40,835 nucleotides of DNA from an uncultured Flavobacteriales bacterium. Its GTDB lineage: Bacteria; Bacteroidota; Bacteroidia; CAIKAF01. Shown in pieces: positions 33,481 through 40,835 of the stretch. Position 1 is the first letter of the stretch. Every line of letters begins with the position of its first letter. Under the pieces are notes generated by a model. It made no database searches, was not told the DNA's origin, and worked only from the letters and a program-made list of their open reading frames with translations. The stretch is taken from NCBI GenBank assembly GCA_903825395.1, contig CAIKAF010000022.1, forward strand, positions 1-40,835. The letters run 5' to 3'. A program made the translations under genes and the position numbers.

Positions 33481-34760
33481 GTTCAACTCCCTTTGCCCAA
33501 CTGCAGCAAGAAGCTCGACTCCGCGACCTGGCCGATCCATTGGCCTCATTTCGACAGCGCTTTGCCTATCCTTCAATTCATCCATCTGCCATTTACTTTA
33601 CCGGGAATTCGTTGGGCCTAATGCCTTTAGATGCAAGACAAAGTATTGAACAAGAGCTAAATACATGGAGCACATTCGGAGTAGAAGGTCACTTCGAAGG
33701 CGCACAGCCTTGGGTTTCGTTTCATGAGCCCTTTGCCCATTGGCTAGCGCCCATTCTTGGAGCTGAACCACAAGAAGTAGTAGCCATGGGCAGCTTGACG
33801 GCGAATCTGCACTTTCTAATGGCCTCCTTCTATCGGCCAAGTTCCACACGATTTAAGATTTTGTGCGAGGGCAGTAGTTTCCCTAGCGATTTTTATGCCC
33901 TCGATTCCCAGGCCAAATGGCACGGATTCAATCCCAAAGAAGCCGTTGTTGAATTGCATCCAAGAAGCGGAGAACATGTGCTTCGAACCGAAGATATCGT
34001 GCAGCGCATCCATGAACTTGGCAGCGAATTGGCGCTGGTCCTGTTGGGCGGCGTAAATTACCTCACCGGGCAATTTTTCGACCTGAAAAACATCACCGCA
34101 GAAGCCCATAAAGTGGGTGCCGTAATGGGGACCGATTTGGCGCATGCCGTTGGAAACGTCCCGCTCAACCTGCACGACTGGAATATTGATTTTGCCGCCT
34201 GGTGTTCCTACAAGTATTTGAACAGCGGACCTGGAGCTACCGCCGGTATTTTTGTGCACGAACGGCACCTGGGGAAAAATGATTTGCCTCGACTTGAAGG
34301 TTGGTGGGGCAATCGGGCTGACACTCGATTCCTAATGGGCAGGCACATTCAACCCGCTCAAACGGCAGAAGCCTGGCAGTTAAGCAACGCTCCCGTGTTG
34401 AATATGGCAGCACAGCGCGCCTCCCTTCAAATTTTCGCGGATGCCGGGCAGCAACGCTTGCATCAAAAACGCGAAAGCCTGGTGGACTTTTTCCTGATGG
34501 CATACCAAGCGTTGCTTCAAGAAGTCCCAAAAGGAAGCTTGGATTGCCTGACCCCCACAAATCCGGCGGAACGTGGGTGCCAGTCCAGCTTGGTGTTTCC
34601 CGGCCGAGGAAAATCCTTTTTCGAATGGCTAAGCAAGGCTGGAGTTATTGCCGATTGGCGCGAACCCAATGTGGTCCGCATTGCTCCTGTTCCACTCTAC
34701 AATACCCATTCTGAGGTCTGGAATTTCCTTGAATTGGTACGACAAGGCCTTCATAATTAA
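33477..34760 (+). CDS. kynU: Kynureninase
   Basis: This 427-residue PLP enzyme hydrolyses kynurenine to anthranilate and alanine (or 3-hydroxykynurenine to 3-hydroxyanthranilate) in tryptophan breakdown. FTGNSLGLMP (41-50) near the N-terminus, GTDLAHAVGNVPL (218-230) and WCSYKYLNSGPG (242-253) with PLP Lys246 are all characteristic. The end GVIADWREPNVVRIAPVPLYN also fits. No tryptophan dioxygenase or kynurenine monooxygenase gene is in the window, so the rest of the route would be elsewhere. The start codon overlaps the stop of the preceding exported protein. Confidence 0.95.
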   Translation: MSSTPFAQLQQEARLRDLADPLASFRQRFAYPSIHPSAIYFTGNSLGLMPLDARQSIEQELNTWSTFGVEGHFEGAQPWVSFHEPFAHWLAPILGAEPQEVVAMGSLTANLHFLMASFYRPSSTRFKILCEGSSFPSDFYALDSQAKWHGFNPKEAVVELHPRSGEHVLRTEDIVQRIHELGSELALVLLGGVNYLTGQFFDLKNITAEAHKVGAVMGTDLAHAVGNVPLNLHDWNIDFAAWCSYKYLNSGPGATAGIFVHERHLGKNDLPRLEGWWGNRADTRFLMGRHIQPAQTAEAWQLSNAPVLNMAAQRASLQIFADAGQQRLHQKRESLVDFFLMAYQALLQEVPKGSLDCLTPTNPAERGCQSSLVFPGRGKSFFEWLSKAGVIADWREPNVVRIAPVPLYNTHSEVWNFLELVRQGLHN

Positions 34761-34848
34761 GCTGTTGAATTAATCGGACAACTCGAAATTTTAAGTTTGC
34801 CGAACCCGTCTTTATAAAAACATCGGGTAGGGATTGTTCAAGATTTGT

Positions 34849-34994
34849 TGGGCGCCTTTTCCCGCTTTCAGCTCTAGTCGCCTGGCCTTGGGCGTACTGG
34901 CCTATGCGTCTGCGGTGGCTCCCAAGGTCGCCTCCTCGCCGCAGGCCAGAATGCCCAAGGCAAGGCTCCTGCCGCTTCAATCGGGGGCGCGGCC
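34849..34994 (+). repeat. GC-rich hairpin repeat, element 5
   Basis: Arms at 34880-34903 and 34943-34966 match in 21 of 24 paired positions (CCTTGGG with CCCAAGG in the middle, CTGGCCT with AGGCCAG at the top). The core GTGGCTCCCAAGGTCGCC at 34915-34932 is the cleanest of the five. The left flank has CCCGCTTTCAG. The right flank has CTGCCGC and TCAATC, but in swapped order compared with elements 2 and 3. It lies between convergent kynU and tRNA-Gly. Confidence 0.8.
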
Positions 34995-35017
34995 ACTCAA
35001 GACTAAAATCAGATCAT

Positions 35018-35122
<105 letters not shown>

Positions 35123-35133
35123 CGATAGGGACG

Positions 35134-35164
35134 CAAATTTACATTGATTTTCTGTTTTCGCAAA
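35134..35164 (-). promoter_or_regulatory. Promoter of tRNA-Gly
   Basis: On the minus strand, TTTG (35161-35164) is followed after exactly 19 bases by TAAATTTG (35134-35141), the same arrangement as before tRNA-Val. The tRNA starts 11 bases downstream. The -33 element borders the end of mutS (35165). Confidence 0.75.
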
Positions 35165-37816
35165 TTATTTTCGATTCGTTTTTTTATTCAAGCCCACCAT
35201 CCGTTTTATTTCGTTCAGTTTCAGTAGGGCTTGAACTGGAGTAAGATTATCCACATCCAAGATTTCCAATTCATCGCGGATGGAAGCCAAAACCGGATCG
35301 TCCAATTGAAAGAAACTCAATTGCAAACCCGATTCTGTTTTAGATTCAGCTCCGGCATTGGATTGCTTACGGCTAGACTCCAATTCTTCCAAAATTTTTT
35401 CGGCCCTGCGAACCACTGCCATCGGCATCCCAGCCATTTTAGCTACATGAATCCCAAAACTGTGCTCGCTGCCTCCGGGTTTAAGCTTACGCAAAAACAC
35501 CACTTTGCCCCTATCTTCTTGAATAGACACATGATAGTTTTTCACCCTGTGCAATTGGCCTTGCAACTCGTTCAACTCGTGGTAATGCGTGGCAAACAGC
35601 GTCTTAGCGCGCGCTGTAGGGTGGTTATGCAAAAACTCCACCAAACTCCAAGCAATGGAAATGCCATCATAGGTGCTGGTTCCTCGACCTATTTCATCCA
35701 ACAAAACAAGGCTATTGGAACTTAAGTTGTTCATAATGGCCGCGGTTTCGTTCATTTCTACCATGAAGGTAGATTCCCCCTGACTAAGGTTGTCGCTGGC
35801 TCCCACCCGTGTAAAAATCCGATCTGTTAATCCAATCCGAGCCTGAACGGCGGGTACAAATGATCCCGCTTGAGCAAGTATGACGGTCAAGGCCGTTTGA
35901 CGCAACAAGGCACTTTTACCCGCCATATTCGGCCCGGTTATGATTAAAATTTGCTGCTGATCCTCATCCAAGTGGACGCTGTTGGGAATGTATTTTTCAC
36001 CGGGGGGCAACCCTTGCTCTATCACCGGATGCCGCCCATCCACAATCGTAATGCCATGCCCTTCTGCCCATTCCGGACGCCGATATCCTCGATCTGCCGC
36101 CAATTGCGCAAAATTCAACACCACATCCAGCGACGCCAATCCTTGAGCCACTTGCTTGAACTTCGGAATCCAGGGATGTAAATCCATCAAATACGATTGA
36201 TACAGCTGCGATTCCAACGACAGAATTTTCTCCTCTGCACCCAGTATTTTTTCCTCGTACGTTTTTAATTCGGGGGTTATATAGCGCTCAGCATTAACTA
36301 AGGTCTGCTTTCGAATCCAGGATTCTGGAACTTTCTCCTTGTGGGCATGGGTTACCTCCAGGTAATATCCGAAAACATGGTTAAAGCCGATTTTCAAAGA
36401 ACTAATCCCTGTTGCTTCTATCTCGCGTTGCTGAATGCTGACCAACACATCTTTCCCTGAATACGCCAATTGTCTATATTCATCCAATTCGGCATGATAC
36501 CCTTGACGAAAAATGGGTCCTTTCCCCGCCTGAACTGCAGGCTCGTCCTCAAAATCTTGGCGAAGCCGAGCGGGAAGATTCCCCAATTCTGGCAATTCCT
36601 GCACCCAAGGCAAGAACGCGGCAGGACCATGGCTACGAATATCATCGCAGAGGGCCAACGCCGTTTCTAAGGTTTGAGCTAGCCGAGGTATCTCCCGCGG
36701 AGACAACCGCAAGGTCGCCAGTCTGCCGACAATCCGTTCCAAATCTCCCGCTTGCTTCAATTCATTTTTCCACACTTGCATCCGCTCTGGCTCAGCGACC
36801 AAAGCCCCTACCTGCTCCCAACGTCGCTCAATGGCCGCTGTATTCCGCAGGGGCATTAATAGCCAACGCTGCAATAAGCGCGAGCCCATAGGACTCACAC
36901 AGCCATCCATAACCTGAAACAAAGAACGACCACCTGGCGATACGGACTGGACCAACTCCAAATTCCGAATGGTAAAATCATCCATCCAAACGTATTCCGA
37001 CTGGTTTAACCGCTGAATGGTATTTAAGTGGGGTAAATTTTGGTGCCTTGATTGCTCCAAATAATGCAAGACCGAGCCCGCAGAACGAACAGCCAAAGGC
37101 AATTGCTCTAGTCCAAAACCCTTAACTCCGGTTACACCAAATTGACGTTGAATATGCTCCTGACAAAATTCCGGCTGAAACACAAATTCTTCTAGGGGAT
37201 ACATGTAGGTGCTACTCCACAGTGATTTTCCCCAATCCATGCGATTCCTAGGAAGTAAAATCTCTCTCGGCCCAAACGAACCGATCATTTGACGCAAAAA
37301 AGCTTCATCGCCTTGCCCTGCAAAAAAATCGCCGGTTGATATATCCAAAATAGCCAACCCGAATTGCCCCTCCTGCTCAGGACTAATGCAAGCCAAATAA
37401 TGAGCACTTCCAGATTCCAACACTTTTTCGTTCAAGGTCAACCCTGGACTTACCAATTCTGTGATTCCGCGCTTAACTATACCTTTTACCGACTTAGGAT
37501 CTTCCAGCTGCTCGCAAATGGCCACACGCATTCCCGCACGAACCAACCTTGGCAAATAGGAATCAAGAGAATGATACGGGAACCCAGCCAACTCTACGGT
37601 AGCAGCCCCGCCATTTTTGCGCTGAGTCAACGTGATTCCCAACACCCTAGAAGCCTTTATTGCATCTTCTCCAAAGGTTTCATAAAAATCACCCACCCGA
37701 AACAACACCAAGGCATCGGGGTGAGCCGATTTAACCTCATAGTATTGTTTCATTAATGGTGTTTCCTGCGATGCTGTTGCCAACCCTAAAGATTTTTTCG
37801 AAGGTACATAATCCAT
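35165..37816 (-). CDS. mutS: DNA mismatch repair protein MutS
   Basis: This 883-residue protein recognises mispaired bases and starts repair with MutL. The mismatch-binding motif FYETFG is at 44-49 (Phe44 wedge, Glu46). The ATPase domain shows Walker A GPNMAGKS (628-635), the STFMVEM signature, Walker B LVLLDEIGRGTSTYDG (Asp707) and ATHYHEL. The C-terminal region is short. The open frame continues upstream by 78 codons, but that extension runs antisense through the divergent methyltransferase gene and has no family similarity, so the ATG at 37816 (MDYVPSKKSL) is chosen. MKQYYEVK, 21 residues later, is an alternative. Confidence 0.96.
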   Translation of the reverse strand: MDYVPSKKSLGLATASQETPLMKQYYEVKSAHPDALVLFRVGDFYETFGEDAIKASRVLGITLTQRKNGGAATVELAGFPYHSLDSYLPRLVRAGMRVAICEQLEDPKSVKGIVKRGITELVSPGLTLNEKVLESGSAHYLACISPEQEGQFGLAILDISTGDFFAGQGDEAFLRQMIGSFGPREILLPRNRMDWGKSLWSSTYMYPLEEFVFQPEFCQEHIQRQFGVTGVKGFGLEQLPLAVRSAGSVLHYLEQSRHQNLPHLNTIQRLNQSEYVWMDDFTIRNLELVQSVSPGGRSLFQVMDGCVSPMGSRLLQRWLLMPLRNTAAIERRWEQVGALVAEPERMQVWKNELKQAGDLERIVGRLATLRLSPREIPRLAQTLETALALCDDIRSHGPAAFLPWVQELPELGNLPARLRQDFEDEPAVQAGKGPIFRQGYHAELDEYRQLAYSGKDVLVSIQQREIEATGISSLKIGFNHVFGYYLEVTHAHKEKVPESWIRKQTLVNAERYITPELKTYEEKILGAEEKILSLESQLYQSYLMDLHPWIPKFKQVAQGLASLDVVLNFAQLAADRGYRRPEWAEGHGITIVDGRHPVIEQGLPPGEKYIPNSVHLDEDQQQILIITGPNMAGKSALLRQTALTVILAQAGSFVPAVQARIGLTDRIFTRVGASDNLSQGESTFMVEMNETAAIMNNLSSNSLVLLDEIGRGTSTYDGISIAWSLVEFLHNHPTARAKTLFATHYHELNELQGQLHRVKNYHVSIQEDRGKVVFLRKLKPGGSEHSFGIHVAKMAGMPMAVVRRAEKILEELESSRKQSNAGAESKTESGLQLSFFQLDDPVLASIRDELEILDVDNLTPVQALLKLNEIKRMVGLNKKTNRK

Positions 37817-37844
37817 AACGGATACAAAAACCTCCCTTGGTCTA

Positions 37845-37852
37845 TATCTTTG
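37845..37852 (+). promoter_or_regulatory. -7 element of the TrmH-family gene
   Basis: TATCTTTG matches TAnnTTTG exactly and starts 12 bases before the ATG at 37857, so the transcript would begin at or next to the start codon. It lies in the 40-base gap to divergent mutS. Confidence 0.5.
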
Positions 37853-37856
37853 AGCT

Positions 37857-38405
37857 ATGCGAAAAAAAACAATGCCGGAACTCCAGCGCCTAAGTCCCGA
37901 AGCCGCTAAAACAGCCCCTCGCCTACCCCTTCGGTTGATGTTGGAAAATGTCCGCAGCGCCCACAATGTTGGGTCCGCCTTTCGAACCGCAGATGGCTTG
38001 GGAATTGAAGGCTTAGATTTAATTGGATTTACACCATGCCCCCCCTCCAAAGAGATACGAAAGGCTTCCCTTGGAGCTGAACATTCCGTTCCGTGGAAAC
38101 ATTGGGCCTCGGTGCAAGATGCCCTTTACTTTTACAAAGAATCTGGGTATCAAATTTGGGCCCTAGAGCAGGTACATGATAGCATCCCCCTGCAATCAAC
38201 ACCCATTTCCTGGCCCCAAAAAACACTACTTATCGCCGGACATGAACTGGACGGAGTTTCAGAAATGGCTCTGGAATACTGCCATGGAGCTATAGAAATT
38301 CCTCAGCAAGGCAGCAAACACTCCCTAAATATTGCCACCGCTGTAGCCATGGCAATGTGGGAATGGACCCGCGCATTTTGGAAAGTTCAACAAGGATGTC
38401 CATGA
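37857..38405 (+). CDS. TrmH (SpoU) family RNA 2'-O-methyltransferase
   Basis: This 182-residue SPOUT-fold enzyme transfers a methyl group from S-adenosylmethionine to a ribose 2'-OH of tRNA or rRNA. The three family motifs are present: ENVRSAHNVGSAFRTADGLG (motif 1 with the catalytic Arg and Asn), LLIAGHELDGVS (motif 2) and EIPQQGSKHSLNIATAVAMA (motif 3, forming the knot). There is no N-terminal substrate-binding extension of the RlmB type, so it is a compact member. The target nucleotide cannot be inferred. Confidence 0.9.
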   Translation: MRKKTMPELQRLSPEAAKTAPRLPLRLMLENVRSAHNVGSAFRTADGLGIEGLDLIGFTPCPPSKEIRKASLGAEHSVPWKHWASVQDALYFYKESGYQIWALEQVHDSIPLQSTPISWPQKTLLIAGHELDGVSEMALEYCHGAIEIPQQGSKHSLNIATAVAMAMWEWTRAFWKVQQGCP

Positions 38406-38451
38406 TTTAGAATAAATTCCTAAATTTACCCTCTGTATATCTACCAGTCGT

Positions 38452-39165
38452 ATGCAAAAACGCTTTATCCCTTTCCTATTCGCAATGGTAATTATGTTAA
38501 CAGGGCTTTCGTCTTGCAGTTACCATTATGCCAAGAAAATTAAAGTTTACCGCAAGGCGACACTTGGGGTGCCCAGCCGTAGCTCAGATATGATTGCCAA
38601 CGGCAGGTCTAAAACCGGGTACTTTTCAGATATGATGCACAGCTTTGGCGTTGGGGGCACCTATTGTATGAATGATTTTACCTTGGTGGTGAATGATATC
38701 GTTGCCAATGTTAAGGGCACCATTTTGATGGCCAATTTGCACTACGAATTCCGTTATAATTTTTTGCCCATCGGTTATAAAAGTTCTTTAAGTCTTAACG
38801 TCCCCCTTCACGTAGGTGTTCCCGTCTTATCCGATGCTACCGGCACATCCAACAACAGCGTATATATTACACGTGTTAAAGATATTGGACCAATGGATGT
38901 CAGTGTATTTATCCCCGTCACCTTAAATGTAAATGTAGGTCGCAATGCCCTTGCCGGAGTTCGGGGTGCTGGACTTGGATTGGGCGGTGGATATATGATG
39001 GCCATAGCTCCCGGAAGCGACTTCGCTGGTGTCGGCCCATTCACCCATGGCCCCTATGGAGCCTTTGACTTCCGCTTTGGCATTTGTACACTCGGAAGCT
39101 ATGCCATGTACAGTATGAGGCACGAAGCCTTCCAACTTGGTGGAAAGTTCACCTTCACCTTTTAA
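38452..39165 (+). CDS. Predicted lipoprotein of unknown function
   Basis: This 237-residue protein has a lipoprotein-type signal (MQKRFIPFLFAMVIMLTGLS followed by SC, lipobox LSSC with Cys22). The mature part is rich in Gly, Tyr and Phe with alternating strands (YKSSLSLNVPLHVGVPVLSD, GLGLGGGYMM, PYGAFDFRFGI) and ends LGGKFTFTF, which looks like a beta-barrel end. A lipobox together with a barrel-like body is unusual; the Cys may simply lie near a standard cleavage site. I do not recognise a named family. It starts 46 bases after the methyltransferase gene and precedes folK. Confidence 0.75.
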   Translation: MQKRFIPFLFAMVIMLTGLSSCSYHYAKKIKVYRKATLGVPSRSSDMIANGRSKTGYFSDMMHSFGVGGTYCMNDFTLVVNDIVANVKGTILMANLHYEFRYNFLPIGYKSSLSLNVPLHVGVPVLSDATGTSNNSVYITRVKDIGPMDVSVFIPVTLNVNVGRNALAGVRGAGLGLGGGYMMAIAPGSDFAGVGPFTHGPYGAFDFRFGICTLGSYAMYSMRHEAFQLGGKFTFTF

Positions 39166-39213
39166 GGATTCCTTTCTCGGATTTCTATTGTTTCCTTGCG
39201 TTTATCTCATTCC

Positions 39214-39735
39214 GTGGAAACAGCCTACATTCAATTGGGAGGCAATCTTCCCGAAACGTCTAGCTTCTTCCTTCGATTTGTAACGAGCGAGGTTCCACTT
39301 TGGGGCACTGTAGTTTCTTGTTCATCCTGCTTTGAAACCGAACCCTGGGGCTTTGATAGCCCAAATCCCTTTTTAAATGCAGTAATATGCATACAAACTG
39401 AGCTTAGCCCGGAATCCCTAATGCAAAAGCTCTTGGCCTTTGAAGAACAGGCAGGACGCCGCCGAAAAACCGCTGCCAACTACGAAAATCGAATCATAGA
39501 TTTGGATGTTTTGGCTTTAGGTGAACAAATTGTGAATAAAAAAACAATTACAGTGCCGCATCCTCGCCTTCATTTGCGCAAATTTGTACTGCAGCCGTTA
39601 AGCCAAATTGCCCCCCATTGGGTTCATCCCATTTTAGGCAAATCAACCTTAGAATTGCTTGCCGACTGCACAGACCATTCCAAGACCAAACGGTTGACAA
39701 ATCAATATGCAGAATTGGCGATATTTAGTGGTTGA
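39214..39735 (+). CDS. folK: 2-amino-4-hydroxy-6-hydroxymethyldihydropteridine diphosphokinase
   Basis: This enzyme transfers pyrophosphate from ATP to the pterin alcohol in folate synthesis. AYIQLGGNL near the N-terminus, ETEPWGF, NPFLNAV, and the metal-binding RIIDLDVLALG with PHPRLHLRKFVLQPL are diagnostic. No ATG start is available. I chose the GTG at 39214, which gives METAYIQLGGN, the usual position of the first strand. A TTG at 39196 would add six residues. The 3' end overlaps the deoxynucleoside kinase gene by 29 bases in another frame, so the two are one translational unit. Confidence 0.92.
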   Translation: METAYIQLGGNLPETSSFFLRFVTSEVPLWGTVVSCSSCFETEPWGFDSPNPFLNAVICIQTELSPESLMQKLLAFEEQAGRRRKTAANYENRIIDLDVLALGEQIVNKKTITVPHPRLHLRKFVLQPLSQIAPHWVHPILGKSTLELLADCTDHSKTKRLTNQYAELAIFSG

Positions 39736-40360
39736 AGGCAACATTGGGGCAGGGAAAACGACCTTGTCCACAATGCTTTCCACGCATTTCTCTGCGCGAC
39801 TTGTCTTGGAACAATTTTCAGATAACCCATTTTTACCTGGGTTTTATGAAGATCCCGGTAAATACTCCTTTCCCTTGGAGTTGTCGTTCCTTGCCGAGCG
39901 CTATCAACAATTAAAAGATGAACTAAGTCGGGCTGATTTATTCCAACCGCTTATCGTAGCAGATTATTTTGTTCTCAAGTCGTTAATCTTCGCTCAAATC
40001 ACCTTAGAACAGCATGAATTTGAATTGTTCTCTCGGCTATTTAAAATCATTCGAGATAGCCTCCCACTTCCCGACAAAATAATTTATCTACACAGCAACC
40101 GAGAACGATTAAAAACGAACATTCAATTCCGAGGCAGGCCCTACGAACAAAACATTCAAGATGAATATCTGGAAAAAATCCAACAAGGTTACTTTAGCCT
40201 ATTGAAAAGCCTTGAAGCCCTTCCTGTTGCCTTGGTTGATGCGAGTGGCGTAGATTTCGTCAAAAAACCCTCTGATTTCCAACGCTTTGTTAAACTTGCA
40301 GAATTGCCTTTAGCGCCTGGCGTACATTATTTTGACTCTGATCGACTAAACACACTGTAA
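39707..40360 (+). CDS. Deoxynucleoside kinase family protein
   Basis: This 217-residue kinase belongs to the deoxyguanosine/deoxyadenosine/thymidine kinase 2 fold and phosphorylates deoxynucleosides for salvage. The P-loop is GNIGAGKTT (11-19). LEQFSDNPFLPGFYEDP, followed by FPLELSFLAERYQQLK, is the substrate region. PDKIIYLHSNRERLKTNIQFRGRPYEQ carries the lid arginines. Substrate preference cannot be settled by eye. It overlaps folK by 29 bases, and kinase and folK neighbours of this kind occur in other Bacteroidota as far as I recall. Confidence 0.92.
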   Translation: MQNWRYLVVEGNIGAGKTTLSTMLSTHFSARLVLEQFSDNPFLPGFYEDPGKYSFPLELSFLAERYQQLKDELSRADLFQPLIVADYFVLKSLIFAQITLEQHEFELFSRLFKIIRDSLPLPDKIIYLHSNRERLKTNIQFRGRPYEQNIQDEYLEKIQQGYFSLLKSLEALPVALVDASGVDFVKKPSDFQRFVKLAELPLAPGVHYFDSDRLNTL

Positions 40361-40383
40361 ATAGATTCTGTAAATCTGGCGCA

Positions 40384-40391
40384 TATATTTG
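40384..40391 (+). promoter_or_regulatory. Orphan -7 element
   Basis: TATATTTG matches TAnnTTTG exactly and lies 24 bases after the kinase stop, but no gene follows on the plus strand within the window. It may drive a noncoding transcript or be chance in AT-rich DNA. Confidence 0.25.
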
Positions 40392-40614
40392 CGATTGGTA
40401 TTGTATGGCCATATTGAAAAAAAACAATGGCGTGAAGGGGGTTCAGTAAGGGGAAGGGTAATCGGGAGTCGAGAATTCCCTTTGAGGGCGGTCGGTCGAT
40501 ACCAATAGCAATTTCCTGAAGGCTGCGCTTAAGCTTTACCCAAAAAAGGTTGCCTCGCGCCCTTCGGGTCGCCAACGTTTTCCATCACATAAAGGAAACT
40601 TGAAAATTTATTTG
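40392..40614. other. Noncoding stretch at the right edge
   Basis: No gene is supported. Words CAGCC, TTCAGG and TATTGGT on the minus strand (40501-40525) recur in the same order after copy A of the long repeat, though with different spacing. The minus-strand open frame 40327-40575 has no recognisable product. Confidence 0.35.
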
Positions 40615-40823
40615 CCCCTCCTCTTTTCCTCTCCTCCTCAAATCCCCTTCCAATTTCCCCTCCTGTAAAAAGGATGAATTTGCCAGTTCATCCAGTCTCA
40701 TTCCCATGCTCCCGCTTCCTGCACCAGCAAAGTTGCCTTTGCACGATTCAGAAAGCTTTTCTGAGACTCCCCAAGGCGAACCTGGTTCCGTTTTTCAACT
40801 TCCCCAAATTCCCGTAGTTCACT
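40615..40823 (-). repeat. Long diverged intergenic repeat, copy B
   Basis: This is the reverse-oriented relative of 117-320. GTCTCAG lies at 40761-40767 and ATGAGACTGG at 40692-40701 on the minus strand, exactly 66 bases apart start to start, as in copy A. GTCTCA and TGAGAC can pair across the interval, and TCAGAAA-AGC-TTTCTGA forms a 7-base-pair hairpin. Downstream on the minus strand is a strongly purine-rich tract rich in GGAGG and GGGG words. The element runs close to the window edge and may continue beyond it. Confidence 0.55.
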
Positions 40824-40835
40824 CCAAAAAGTGCC

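Noticed and set aside
33816-34560. Minus-strand frames of 150 and 107 codons
   Set aside because: They are antisense to kynU.
508-34994. CRISPR array or integron-like array interpretation of the repeats
   Set aside because: The repeats are single, widely separated copies in intergenic gaps, not tandem units with spacers, and no cas or integrase gene is present.
37817-38050. 78-codon N-terminal extension of mutS
   Set aside because: It is antisense to the TrmH-family gene and unlike any MutS N-terminus.

Overview
The window is chromosomal DNA from a member of the Bacteroidota, most likely a Flavobacteriales-type free-living bacterium. The evidence is a fused SecD-SecF protein, a SecA of 1,119 residues with a C-terminal metal-binding tail, two proteins ending in type IX secretion (T9SS) sorting domains, a split glycine cleavage system with a single-chain GcvP, almost no Shine-Dalgarno sequences, and promoters of the Bacteroidota type (TTTG, 19 bases, TAnnTTTG), which are clearest before tRNA-Val and tRNA-Gly. 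I see no insertion sequence, prophage, CRISPR array or recognisable defence island. The protein-coding content is ordinary housekeeping and envelope biology.

Layout. 1-693: noncoding, with a long diverged repeat and a GC-rich hairpin repeat. 694-6104: a small membrane protein, then on the minus strand a phosphohexomutase, secA and a DUF2795-type acidic protein. 6231-8486: tRNA-Leu, a 500-base empty stretch, then gcvH, a VanZ-like protein and a TonB-type protein. 8766-12509 (minus): a lipoprotein MsrA and secDF. 12576-18549 (plus): an FG-GAP/T9SS protein, a retinol-saturase-like oxidoreductase, a sterol-desaturase-family protein and murB. 18799-20389 (minus): gatA preceded by a 57-residue tatA. 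20494-25989 (plus): an outer-membrane barrel, a two-helix membrane protein, then a tight PASTA / T9SS / RluD-type run. 26021-32702 (minus): tRNA-Val, a very large outer-membrane protein and gcvP. 32797-34760 (plus): a secreted unknown overlapping kynU. 35047-37816 (minus): tRNA-Gly and mutS. 37857-40360 (plus): a TrmH-type methyltransferase, a lipoprotein, folK and a deoxynucleoside kinase. 40361-40835: noncoding, holding the second copy of the long repeat.

How the genes work together. Much of the set serves the envelope: SecA, SecDF and TatA move proteins across the inner membrane; two T9SS cargo proteins and several barrels or lipoproteins are their clients; TonB supplies energy to outer-membrane receptors; MurB makes the peptidoglycan precursor. 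GcvH and GcvP are two parts of one enzyme complex encoded 23 kb apart.

The most interesting signal lies between the genes. Five GC-rich elements of about 150 bases share a nearly constant central core, but each core sits on its own long stem. The stem sequence differs from element to element, yet the two arms still pair within each. A second, unrelated family is represented by two diverged inverted copies near the two ends of the window, with fixed spacing between conserved blocks and a conserved complementary pair. Both look like structured dispersed elements (RNA or DNA) that ordinary annotation would leave blank.
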